DNA from: Galbula dea
Taxonomy: Eukaryota > Chordata > Aves > Piciformes > Galbulidae
Length of the DNA: 64,000 nt
NCBI GenBank assembly: GCA_013399015.1
Contig: VWZX01006832.1
Span: 1 to 64,000, forward strand
Direction of reading: 5' to 3'
The position numbers and the translations under genes are program-made. Positions 1 to 10,600 of the stretch are shown piece by piece (within the stretch, counting starts at the first letter, position 1; every line of letters starts with the position of its first letter). A model generated the notes under the pieces. That model was not told the DNA's origin, did no database searches, and was given only the letters and a program-made list of their open reading frames with translations.

Positions 1-314
1 GGGGTGTCTGTGCCCCTCAGCCCGTTCACCGATTCCGGCCCTGCTAGAGGAGGCAGCGGCAGCCCTCGGAAAGACCAGCGTGCCTCGGGGGGCGGCAGGT
101 GCCTCGGCAGGTCCCGGGACGGGCAGAGGTGTTGGGCCGCATGTCTGTTAGTGCTGCACGGCCCGTCCGGGCCTGGACGTCTGTGGCGAACCCTTGGAGC
201 TGTAATAAACTTATAAGCTTTTGCCTTCAGGCTGGAGAGGTGCAAACCGAATCAGGGGAACCACAGTGATCACTCATGCCTGCTTTCCCTCCCCCCCCGC
301 CTCCTGTACTTCAG
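1..314 (+). other. TARDBP: TARDBP 5' non-coding region (exon 1/intron 1, boundary unresolved)
   Basis: This GC-rich stretch precedes the first coding exon. A pyrimidine-rich run at about 285-312 ends in an AG at 313-314, a good 3' splice site 15 bases before the start codon, so the coding exon probably begins at 315. Part of the region may be the non-coding first exon, but no donor could be chosen with confidence. The promoter is presumably outside the window. Confidence 0.5.
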
Positions 315-329
315 TAACTCCCAGCAAAA

Positions 330-3300
330 ATGTCAGAGTATATCCGGGTGACGGAGGACGAGAACGATGAGCCCATCGAGATCCCCTCGGAGGACGACGG
401 CACCGTCCTGCTGTCCACGGTGACGGCCCAGTTCCCCGGGGCGTGCGGGCTGCGCTACAGGAATCCCGTGTCCCAGTGCATGAGGGGAGTCCGGCTGGTG
501 GAGGGCATTCTGCATGCGCCGGAGGCCGGCTGGGGAAACCTGGTCTATGTGGTTAATTATCCCAAAGGTTTGTCTTGGTCCCTTTGGCTTCTTTGTACAA
601 GCTTGTGGTTTAAGCCGAGAGGCCTGTATGAGTCACTGCTAGTTTAACGTGGCAGCAGCGTTAATGCTGAACTGTCTGATTTACAGAAGTTCAGGCATTT
701 TATTCACGTGTCTGTCCTGCAGGGTGGACTTGAGCCCACTGACTTTTCAGATATGCAGTGAGATTTGTAACTCTCTGTCCATACAAGCACTTTAATGAAA
801 AAGTCGTGCACTATCCTTGGAGGGTTCACAGCCTTACGTAGACCTTTGAAGACTGTAGTGTAATGGGGTCTCTGTGTGCTCACAGATACATCTCCTAAAG
901 CCATGGTTTGGTCAGAGGTACCATTCGAAAAGGAAAAGAGGAGCCTGACTACCCTGTGTCTTTCCCCCCCTCAAAAAAAAGGGAAGGAATTAAATTGGAG
1001 TAAACCATTCTTGTTAAAAAATCCTTTCTTCTTCACATCCTTTTAAGACTGTGAATGTTACTTCAGTAAACTAATGCAGAAGTACCTCAGTCAGCCTGCA
1101 CTGTGGAGAACTTAACTGTAGACTGTTCTTTCTTCTCTCCTTATGCTTGTAGGCAGTTGGATCTGTATTATAATAAGTTCCCAGCAGCTGGTTGTGTCTG
1201 CTCTAGCCTGTTCTTTTTAATCATAATCTCTGATTTTGTATCATGCAGTTCATAATCAGGGAAAGCAATTTCCAGAGCTGAGGACAATGTCTAATGCACT
1301 TCTTTATATCCAGATAATAAGAGAAAAATGGATGAAACAGATGCGTCATCAGCTGTGAAAGTGAAACGAGCAGTACAGAAGACTTCAGATTTAATAGTCT
1401 TGGGTCTTCCCTGGAAAACCACTGAACAAGACTTAAAGGAATATTTCAGTACATTTGGAGAAGTTCTGATGGTGCAGGTAAAATCCTTTTGCTGCTCAAG
1501 TAAGCAGGGACATTAGGTAGAAAACAGTCTTCTGTCAGAGCCAGTAAGTCAGCCAGCCATATAAACTCAGAGCAGATCTGAAGCTGTGTGTCCCTTCTAG
1601 GTTGCATTTTGTTGCATGAGCTTTGTAGCTGCAGGCTTGCATAGGTGCAGATGGCCAGGAATGTTCAGGAGTGGTAACTTTCAAACGGGACTAAATTCAT
1701 TCAGTAAGGACAGCTGTTGTTAACCGTTGCTGGTGGTTAGGTCTGTACAGTCACTGTCCGTAGCAGACAGTTGGTCCATCGAGCATGTATGGATGTGTGC
1801 ACATGGCAGTCTGGATCTGCTGCTGCTTGGTTAGCCTGGATGCCTGGGACCTTGGTGGCCTTAGCTTGCTGAGGTGGCCTGGCCAGGCACAAGTGCTCTT
1901 TGGTGGCAAAGTCGAAAGACAAAACTCCTTTCATCTTACGTCTTCATGTATATTGTTACCCTCCTGGAAGGGGATCTGCCCTGGTTCTGGAACACTTGGC
2001 TTCCCCTTTACCTTCTGCTGCTTGCGTGCTGCTGTTGGTCACAGTGCTTACACAGCTGGTCTGGCTGTGCCATCGCAGAATGCCAGTATAATTTTACTGT
2101 GTAGGTGTCACAGGCCCCTTCTTTGACTGTCTAATAATTGAGGTAGCTTTTGTAAGAAAAGATAGATACAGTGTGATTTTTAAAGACTGCCTTTCTGCCT
2201 TAGGTTAAGAAGGATATTAAAACTGGCCACTCGAAAGGGTTTGGTTTTGTTCGGTTTACGGATTATGAAACCCAGGTGAAAGTCATGTCCCAGCGGCACA
2301 TGATAGACGGAAGATGGTGTGACTGTAAACTCCCCAATTCTAAGGTACTTTCGTATATGTTGCTAGTTTTGTTTTTACCAAGCACTGAAAGTGCACTTCT
2401 TAAGCAGCTGTGTTAGGTCAGCAGATGAATAATCCTCTCTTGGATGTGGCTTTTCAGTCTGTGAATGGGCAGGACAAGTGAGAGCAAGGAAGGAAAACAG
2501 GGAGGAGGTGGGTGAGCAGGAAGTGAACAAGAAGTCTTGGGAAAATAGCTAGTTCTGTGGGGGAGTTAAATGGAGATGGAAATCTGAAAGTCCTGTGTTT
2601 TAACGTCCAGCAGTACCTGTTTAACTTGTCTGCTGCATGAACAAGTGGAAAATAAAGCAGTTGGAATAATTAACCTTGAGAGGATCAGAATGATTCTTGG
2701 AGTTCCAAACTGAACCTGAAGCATTTGTCTTATTTCCCGTGTGTATATATGTAGTGGTTACAAAAAATTACCTAAGCCTCCATCCACAGTGGCCTTGTCA
2801 CTGTTCCTCTGTATTGCTCCTGTCTGTACTTCTGGGCGACTCTTTGCAGGCAGTACCAAGGTGCAGCATATTCTCTGAATAGAAATGAGGTTTTCAGTCT
2901 TTAACTTAAACAATCCTAAACTTCCTAGAGGCTGGATTAAAAGGGCCCTTGTTCCTAATGTCACTTGCTTCTCAAGGACGGGTGTGATGGTGTGTTTTCT
3001 TTTCAATTCTCTCCAGCAAAGTCCTGACGAACCTCTGCGTAGCAGGAAAGTGTTTGTTGGGCGCTGCACTGAGGACATGACAGCAGATGAACTCCGACAG
3101 TTCTTTTCCCAGTATGGAGAAGTGGTAGATGTCTTCATTCCTAAGCCCTTCAGAGCCTTTGCTTTTGTTACGTTTGCAGATGATCAGGTACGCCTTCAAA
3201 TATTTCAGCTTCATCCTTAACCTATGTTTTTGGTAGCTCGATAAAGCATTATTTCTGGAACAACACATGGAACATTAACTTGTCCACTGTGTTGAGAATT

Positions 3301-4096
3301 CCAGTCGTATTGGCTTGATCTGCTGGATTGAATTGTCCAAGGTTCCCCTTTTCAGCTGCTGTTGTGCAGGCAGGTTTCTGTCCTACAGTTAATGTGGTAG
3401 CAAATGTGAAGATAAAACCCTTCCAGTGGGATTAAGTGTATGCACATGCTTCCTTTGCAGGTTAAGTATCTGCTCGGAGTCATGTGGAATGTTTTTGTCT
3501 TGTACTACTAACATTTAAAAACCACAAGTCTAACATGCATTTAATGAATCCCTTATTTCTTATAGGTTGCCCAGTCTCTTTGTGGAGAGGACTTGATCAT
3601 TAAAGGAATCAGCGTACATATATCCAATGCTGAACCTAAGCACAATAGCAATAGACAGTTAGAGAGAGGTGGAAGGTTTGGTGGTAATCCGGGAGGCTTT
3701 GGGAACCAAGGGGGGTTCGGCAACAGCAGAGGAGGCGGGGGAGGACTGGGTAACAACCAGGGCAGTAACATGGGTGGAGGTATGAACTTCGGGGCCTTTA
3801 GCATCAACCCTGCCATGATGGCAGCAGCGCAGGCAGCCCTGCAGAGCAGCTGGGGAATGATGGGCATGCTGGCGAGTCAGCAGAACCAGTCGGGGCCGTC
3901 GGGGAACAACCAGCCACAAGGCAACATGCAGCGGGAGCAGAACCAGGGTTTTAGCTCAGGCAATAACTCCTACGGCGGGTCCAACTCGGGGGCAGCGATA
4001 GGCTGGGGTTCGGCCTCCAACGCAGGCTCCACCAGTGGCTTTAACGGAGGCTTTGGTTCAACCATGGATTCCAAATCCTCAGGCTGGGGAATGTAG
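330..4096 (+). CDS. TARDBP: TDP-43, TAR DNA-binding protein (complete coding sequence)
   Basis: Nuclear RNA/DNA-binding protein that binds UG-rich RNA and controls splicing and mRNA stability. Coding exons are 330-567, 1314-1477, 2204-2344, 3017-3187 and 3566-4096. All junctions are GT-AG with consistent phase, giving 1245 nt and 414 residues, the human length. Visible parts: the folded N-terminal domain (about 1-78); a bipartite nuclear localisation signal with KRK and KVKR clusters (about 82-98); RRM1 (about 104-176, RNP1 KGFGFVRF); RRM2 (about 192-262, FAFVTFAD); and a glycine/asparagine/serine-rich low-complexity tail (274-414). The tail holds the conserved helix MMAAAQAALQSSWGMMGML and ends SKSSGWGM. 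Differences from the human protein are few and mostly conservative (for example SPDEPLRS where human has SQDEPLRS). No break or frameshift is seen. MASP2 is convergent downstream. Confidence 0.98.
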
Positions 4097-4239
4097 ACGC
4101 AGTGGGCTCTGATACTGACTCTATGGTGGGAAAGCAAATTTTTTCTAACTCCTGGTAAGTATACTGTAAATGACATATATACTAAAGTTTTCCAGACCCC
4201 TTTGTTCAGTGTGCAGTATAGGCAGCAGTATTTTTGACA

Positions 4240-4304
4240 TTTTTCTTTTTTTAAAAAAAAAAGAAAAAAGAAAAAAAGAAAAAAAAAAAAGAAAAAGAAA
4301 GAAA
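4240..4304 (+). repeat. T-rich/A-rich simple tract in the TARDBP 3'UTR
   Basis: A run of T with one C is followed directly by about 50 bases of A interrupted by single G, starting about 140 bases after the stop codon. The T and A halves could pair as a hairpin in the mRNA. It is probably a low-complexity expansion. I do not recall a matching long tract in the human 3'UTR. Confidence 0.8.
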
Positions 4305-4965
4305 GGTAAAAGGAATTTTCTAAGTTTTGTTACATATCTTGTTGGAATACTGAATGTTTGGAAGTGGACTGCTGTTTGCCTGACAGGTGAACTAACACTA
4401 CAGTCGCTAGGACAGGTTGCTCCTGTAATACTTTAGCCCTCGTTTCCCGGCTACCTGAATTCTTTGCATGTTCAAAATGGAAACCATTGGTCAGAAACAG
4501 CATTCTCTCCCTCTCGTTTTTAATTTGATCCCACCATAAGACTCTCCCAGTGGGCCAGCTGGAGAACACGGTGTCCTTTTCGTTTTGTTTGTGTTTTTTT
4601 AACGCTGTCTCCCCTCCATACTAAAGTACGATATGAAGGCTTCATTTAATCTCCGCAGTTCATCTCATTTCAATTGTGTATGGAAGAAGCACTTCATTGA
4701 AAGCAGTGCTGTAAATATTCTGCCTTAGGAATACTTCTGTCTACATGCTTTCTCATCCAAGAATACTTCATCACACCGCACATGCTGCGTCTTAGACGGT
4801 GGGTGTTCCATTTTTATCCGCTACTCTTTATTTCATGGAGTCGTATCAACGCTGTGAACGCAAGGCTGTGAGATGGAACCAGAAGGCTGTTTGAACTTTT
4901 GAAACCTTTGTGTGGGATTGATGGTGGTGCCGAGGCATGAGAGGGCTGGTATGTGCGAGATAAAG

Positions 4966-4999
4966 GAGAGAGCGCATGCAGAGACCTGGTGGTGCGTTC
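4966..4999 (+). promoter_or_regulatory. TARDBP: TDP-43 autoregulatory binding element (CLIP34-like)
   Basis: The segment begins GAGAGAGCGCATGCAGAGAC and continues with GGTGGTGCG. It matches the 34-nt human TARDBP 3'UTR element bound by TDP-43 at most positions, as far as I can recall that sequence. In mammals, TDP-43 binding here changes splicing and polyadenylation of its own transcript and lowers its level. It lies about 870 bases past the stop codon and about 500 bases upstream of the conserved poly(A) signal. Confidence 0.75.
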
Positions 5000-5491
5000 T
5001 GGGGTTTTCTTTTACTGGGCGAGATGTCTCTCAATCCTGTGGCTTTGGTGAGAGCGTGTGCGGAGAGCAATGATAGCAAATAAAGTACGAGTGTTTCTTG
5101 CATTCGAAGGACACCCATATGTGGAAGACTTTTAAGTGGGTTTTATACCTAGTTAATCAATTAGTTGAATGTGTTCTGTGAAATGAATACTTGTATTTTT
5201 TTTCCCTTGTGTCAACTGCTGTGAATGCTGTATGGTGTGTGGGTTTGTTTTTTTTTCTGTTAATGATCTGTAAGTGTGGTAATGTGAACTGAAGATGATG
5301 GGGTTGGTGATGAGAACATTGAGCTTGTGGTGTGCTTTGCAGTAGCTCTTGGAGCAGAGATCACGAGCGAGCTCAGTGTGCCTCCTCAGGGTGGAAGTTC
5401 CACTGTCTGTAAGATATCCATAAGAATGCTGTTTGCTGCAGTTTTGTGTTTGGATGCTTTTTATAAGATTTGTCACTGTAGGAAATTATTA

Positions 5492-5497
5492 AATAAA
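5492..5497 (+). terminator. TARDBP: TARDBP proximal poly(A) signal (pA1-like) inside a 3'UTR intron
   Basis: AATAAA is followed 33 bases later by a strong 3' splice site, with a T-rich tract ending in AG at 5530-5531. Cleavage at this signal would fall within the acceptor's pyrimidine tract, so splicing of the 3'UTR intron and use of this poly(A) site exclude each other. This matches the described human arrangement, in which removal of intron 7 deletes pA1. A second acceptor-like AG lies at 5340-5341. Confidence 0.7.
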
Positions 5498-6891
5498 ACG
5501 GATTTAAGTAATATGTGTCTTTGTTTTGCAGCCCTGAATGCAAAGAATTCATAGCAGTTAATTAATTTTACCCTTTTGAGATGAACTTCTGTAAAGCTTT
5601 TTGCAGTAACTCAGTTTGTTTCAGATAAACATGCTCTAAAAGTTAAGTCAAACGGAGCCACCGCTCATCATCTGTCAGTACCTGACACCCACCTTTAATC
5701 CACTCTGCTTTTGCACTGCTCAGGGATATGTATAGATCTAAAATCCAGTTCCCACACATTTGGGTGCCTGCACCTAGAATGGTAAGCAGTTCCCTCCAGT
5801 GTTGAGTCATCAGAAGGGGGTTGGGGGAGACAGGCTTATTGTCAAGATGTATTTCTGCCCACAGCATCGCCTCTGGGGCTGTGTGGGTTTAACTTAGTTT
5901 TAGAGCAGTCTGCTCATGGGAAGCAAGGTTCTGCAACCCTTCCAGCCCAGATGCAAGCTGTAAAGTCCTATTTAGAACTAGTCACAGGAAAGACTTTTCA
6001 GCTCAATGAAGCATTAGTCAATGTACAGACTTTGATTGAAGTCTTAACCAAAAGGGAGTTTGTTAGAGGCAGAAGAGTCAACCAAGAGGCAGCTTCTTAA
6101 CTAAAGAGCAGGATGGTTCAGCAGAACTGTAGAAGATCATTCCACTGGCAGTAGGAGCTTGAGGAATCGTTTAATCTACTTGTGCTTGAAACCCACTGAA
6201 GCCTGATCCATATTTTTTATACACCATAGTACTGCTGTAGCTATGAACGTTCTGAACATGGATATTTACCCAGTTTTTAACCTACTGAACTTTTCAAGCT
6301 CTTCATTACTGCTTGTTACATTGAGGCTTGCGAATAGGAAGACAATCTAAGTAGTGCATAAAACTGCAGTACAGTTAGGTTCCCACCTCCAGTATTAAAA
6401 AATAAGTTAGGTCTCAGTGTACATCTTAAAGGGTTTAGAGAGAGGTTCTAACTTCAGGCTAAGAAGTAATCCAAACACTTGTGTTGTTCATATCCCACTG
6501 CAAAAAGTTACCATTTTTTTTTTCTGCACCTAAGCCAGAATAATCTCCAAACTCTTGTACCATCTGTGAATTTTGCATTTTAGCACTTGCACTATTACCA
6601 GCTCCTTCTGCTGAGTAACACTTAAAAATGGTATTCTTGGACCTCCAAAGACTAACTGTGACCCCCCCCTGCAAGGAGCTTCCTGGTAAGTTTTTGTCAT
6701 TAGCATGGCTTTAATTTTGTTTCAATTGTCCAGGTTTAGGTTTTAACAGGCTGGTTGGCAGCACTGAGTAGTCTTTGCTAATAATTTGAACCTTCCTTCA
6801 CCCTCCAACAAAGTCCCTGAGAATTTTAAAATAAATTTCAAGTTTTAGTAGTATTTTCTAACTGCTTTGCATACTCTGGTGTTTCTGAGTA

Positions 6892-6897
6892 AATAAA
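6892..6897 (+). terminator. TARDBP: Candidate distal TARDBP poly(A) signal
   Basis: AATAAA is followed by a GT-rich stretch at 6915-6935 that could serve as the downstream element. A further AATAAA at 7018-7023 is an alternative. Use is inferred from position only. Confidence 0.4.
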
Positions 6898-7129
6898 CTA
6901 CTGTTGAAAGCATGCTGAAGTGTTTGGAGTCTTGTTTTGTTAAAGATACTTCATTTGCAGTGAAATACTAATGAATGTGAGATGCAAAAGAGAGAAAGTT
7001 TAGGTAAATTGTAAGCCAATAAAGTAATCAAAAGAGGGGTTTACAATATTGCTTCTAATGAGTTCTGAGACTCTGCTGTCAGCTGAATGTGTGCTGAAGC
7101 TATAAATTGGAATGTGAAAACAACTCTGT

Positions 7130-7649
7130 AAAGCTACATACTTCATTAAGAAGAGAGCAGTGCTGCCTTTAAGCAGATGGCAGTTCTGTACAGCTAAAGG
7201 CCTTTCACAGCTGCTGGGACAGCTCTTCCCCAGCCCAATACAGCTACTCCAGCAGTCTCCTTTCCTTTGAAATGGATCTTTATTTCCCGGTAAACCCATG
7301 GCTGTGACACTGGTACTAGTTAACACCTTATGCTCCACTCTAGCCAATGCACTACTGCTGTCAAAGTTGACAAAGATCATTGTCACACTCTTCATGAATG
7401 AGGTTTTTTTCTGCTAGGGATTCTTTGTGGCAAAATGAGCCTTTGTTCAAACCCCCCCAGTTTAATCTTCAAAGCTGAGAGGTTTCTTTGATCAACCACA
7501 ACAGGAGCAGCTGTTAAAACTTCCTTGCCACACAAAAGTGACTTCCATCCTAATCCTCCTCGCTTTTGGTACCTAACACCCCTGGCCAGGGAAGGTCTCC
7601 AGGCTGGGCTCCTGATCCTCCACTGACAGGCTCCACAGTTCCACACTGC
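7130..7649 (-). pseudogene. MASP2: Decayed serine-protease exon of MASP2
   Basis: Read on the minus strand, this is the last MASP2 exon in its expected place, convergent with TARDBP. An acceptor-like pyrimidine tract ends in AG at 7650-7651. Fragments align in order to the MASP-2 protease domain but in different frames. A QWRI segment matches the activation site. A shifted GAQPGDLPW matches the GGQ..PGDFPW strand. GWKSLLCGKEVLTAAPVVVD corresponds to the strand before the catalytic histidine. LSALKIKLG and NFDSSSALARVEHKV follow, and a shifted VLGWGR matches the SGWG motif. Lesions: catalytic His is Pro (LTAAP); catalytic Asp is Ser (DSSSAL for DNDIAL); the PICLP cysteine is Gly; there are several frameshifts and in-frame stops. 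No GDSGG block was found downstream, so the 3' limit is approximate. This is a relic, not a functional protease. Confidence 0.82.
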
Positions 7650-7651
7650 TA

Positions 7652-10600
7652 AACAGTGAAGGCAGCAGTAACTGTTAAACCTTAGAAGATTTGGACACTG
7701 AATTATTATGCTTGTATGGATTAAATTAAGTTAATGATTCTAAATGCAATTCCTAGATTGTTTTGGAATGGTAAAATTGCTAGCAAATGAATATTTGATT
7801 TGGAGTACAATTTTCATTAGTCAGTACTGCATCCATCCTCTGGAAAAGTTCTGTAATCAAGACAGACATCTGTTTGAGCAGACAGAAAGAAGTGGTTTTG
7901 TTCTAAATGTCAATTAAAGTAATTGGAATATATGGATATTCTAATCTGAAAGATAAGAGGCACAATTACACTCTCCCAAACCTCACTCTTGGCTCTTCGG
8001 TAATTCTAGAGAGTAACTAATGTAGCAGTTCAGGCATTAAAAAAGTACCTCCCCCCCTCCTCTGGGGCAGTGAGCTGTGCAGGGCCTCTTCTCACCAATG
8101 CTGCTGGAGCATGGTTCAGTCTTCCTGGCACAAACAACACTTAAGCAATTTAAAAGCAACAACAGTTTAGTTGTTTATGAAACTGCATTCTCCTAAAGAG
8201 CTGGAACAAAGTGAAGATTCAGCTTTTTCTTCCAGGGTAACTGAACTGTGTTTCTAGCATTGATCTGCAATGCTAGCAGTGACAATAGTGCCCAACCTGA
8301 CAGCAATCCCAGGTCATGTTAATAACCCCAGGGAGTGCCGGGCACACCGTGAAGGTATCCCAACAGTTTTAGTTCTGCTCCTGTCACATAGCAATGGCAG
8401 CACTTGCCATTTTGAAGATGAGCAGAACAGAAAGGTAGCAATCTTGACTTCAAAAAGGAACATTCTACAATGAGGTGGTTCTGCCTCATCAACTTAAAAG
8501 GTACAAAGACAATCTCAGGTGGTCATGGTGGTATACCTGCTACTCAGCTCCTTACCTTAACAAGGGAGCAGCTCCATCACAGCCCAGTGTAAGTGGTTCA
8601 CTGCAGGTGGGCGCTGAGGAACCACAGATACTTGAATGGAGCTTGGCCCCTTCCTGACACAAAACATGCTGACCTTCCAGCTGGGGTGCAGGTAAGTGCA
8701 TTGCTGCAGAGCAGCTGTGTCCTCCTGTCTCACCCCCCAGACTGTCTGCCTCACCCTGGGACACAGGGGACATGGACAAGAGCTTCTTGAGGGTTCTACA
8801 GGAACTGCCAATTCCAACTGGTTTGGGCTTTCACACAGACCAGCACTGCAGGAGTACAGGCACTCGATTTTTGTCCCTTGCTGACAATGCTTTTGCTAGT
8901 TCCACACTCCCCCCACCCCTTTTCTTCCACTTGTTTTAAAATGCCAATCAGTGCTTTTTAGAGATTGTAAAGAATGGCAGAAATTGAAACATCTTCCAAC
9001 TTACAGATACAAAATGCACTTTGAGAAGGAACAGAATAGTTACAGAGCAGAAGATAGTTTCTCATACTGCACCTTTTAAATATAAATATTTCCCCAGAAA
9101 TGTTCAAATACACAACTTTTAGCACTGACTTACTGATGCACTTTGCCACTGGTTGTTCCAAGAGGCATCCTTTTGACATTCCCTCTACAGAAGACTTCAC
9201 AACCTTTTACTTCTCCAGAAAGCATAAACAGAAAGAAAAGGTCAAATTAATTCCACATCTAACAGAAAACCACTATCAGTTACACATTTATTTGCTCATG
9301 GATAAGGGGAAAACCAATAACTATTTTCATTTGCTTAAACTGTCTTTACTAAACACACTGCCCTGCTGCACTGCTTGCAGAATGGGAAAAGGTAGAGAAT
9401 TCTTACCCCACCATCAGGTGCACCTGCATGTGGGTGGCAATCAAGGCCACAGCAGATAGCTGTGAACATCAGAGACAGAAATCTGGGGGCTAATCTGCAT
9501 TTCCTGTGTAGCAGTTGCACAGCTTACACCTGCCTTGTCACCATCAATAGCACAGTGCTGGTCAGTCCATTTCAAGGACAAGATGGGATGCAGCCTTCCT
9601 TTAGCCACTTCCACACCCCCTCAGCTTTCCTGCTGTTTGTGTTGAACACTGTGAGGGTCACCAGTGCAGTTACTGTGGGTTTCTACATGACCAGTAACCA
9701 CGAGCAACTCTCAGATCAGACAGGCTCTAAACTGATTGCTGAGGTAAGCCTGTGCCTTCCTAAAGCACAATCCCTTCACTGTGATTTTAAGATTGTGCTG
9801 TAAGCACACAGGGACCAGAGGATCTTCCCAACCAACCTGCTAAGAAAAACATGGGAAGTGCAGCATTCAGCAGGAATAACCAAGTATTCCAGTTCTAACT
9901 TCCCTGGAGAGATGTGGGAACAAATGAGAGAACATTAAAAATTCTTGCTGCACTGATCTTGTGAAATCTTTCATGAAATCATTCTTTTCTTCCAACATAA
10001 TTACAAGCAAATCTCTAAGCAGCAGTGTTCAAAGAGCACAGATACAGAGAAACAATTCTTTGGGGAGGATATCAAAGAAAGGACAACTGCTAACAAACTC
10101 AGTGTACTGAACAGACCTCATAATTACAGTATGTGAGCAACACAAGCTAATGAGAACAGGCACCGGCGTGCTTAATGCCTGAGACGTGAAGTCCAACGGG
10201 GCTGAGAGCAGCAGGGTTCACCTACTTCAAGCAGCACATGTTCGATGTCCCCAGAGAGAGCAGCGGTCACCCAGCATGTACTGTGCTTGCACTGGAGCGA
10301 TGTCACCATGGGGTGGTGCTTCAGGACCGGGACATGGCAAACCTGCAGAGGAACAGAAACGATTCGTTACTTACTGCTCAAGGCTCTTAGGGGAAAATCC
10401 CTCTCTCCTCTGCCCTTTCTCTCCACTGTCTCACTCACATGGACACAGATCTACAATCAGTGAGAACAAAGGGAAAAACTGTCACAGACTTACTGCGATG
10501 CTCTCACATCAGAGGTGTGCAGCGACCTGCAGAGAGGCAGGATACACTGACAGGACTAGCCCAGCCTGTCTGGGGCCTAAGGTACCTCCTAATTCTTGGC

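Larger units (their letters stand above)
4097..7023 (+). other. TARDBP: TARDBP 3'UTR, long, with several poly(A) signals
   Basis: From the stop codon to about 5560 the sequence closely resembles the human TARDBP 3'UTR as I recall it, including GU-rich blocks around 5215-5340. AATAAA hexamers occur at 5079-5084, 5492-5497, 6829-6834, 6892-6897 and 7018-7023, compatible with alternative 3' ends of about 1.4 and 2.8 kb. Mammalian TARDBP uses several poly(A) sites, and TDP-43 level shifts the choice between them. No protein-coding exon is visible. The far end abuts the antisense MASP2 protease relic. Confidence 0.7.

Noticed and set aside
330..4096. Minus-strand open frames across TARDBP exons
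   Set aside because: They are shadows of the well-supported TARDBP coding frame on the opposite strand.
8640..8710. Minus-strand HPSWKVSM resembling the GWKIHY end of a CUB2 domain
   Set aside because: Flanking residues show no CUB similarity. A four-residue match is not enough.
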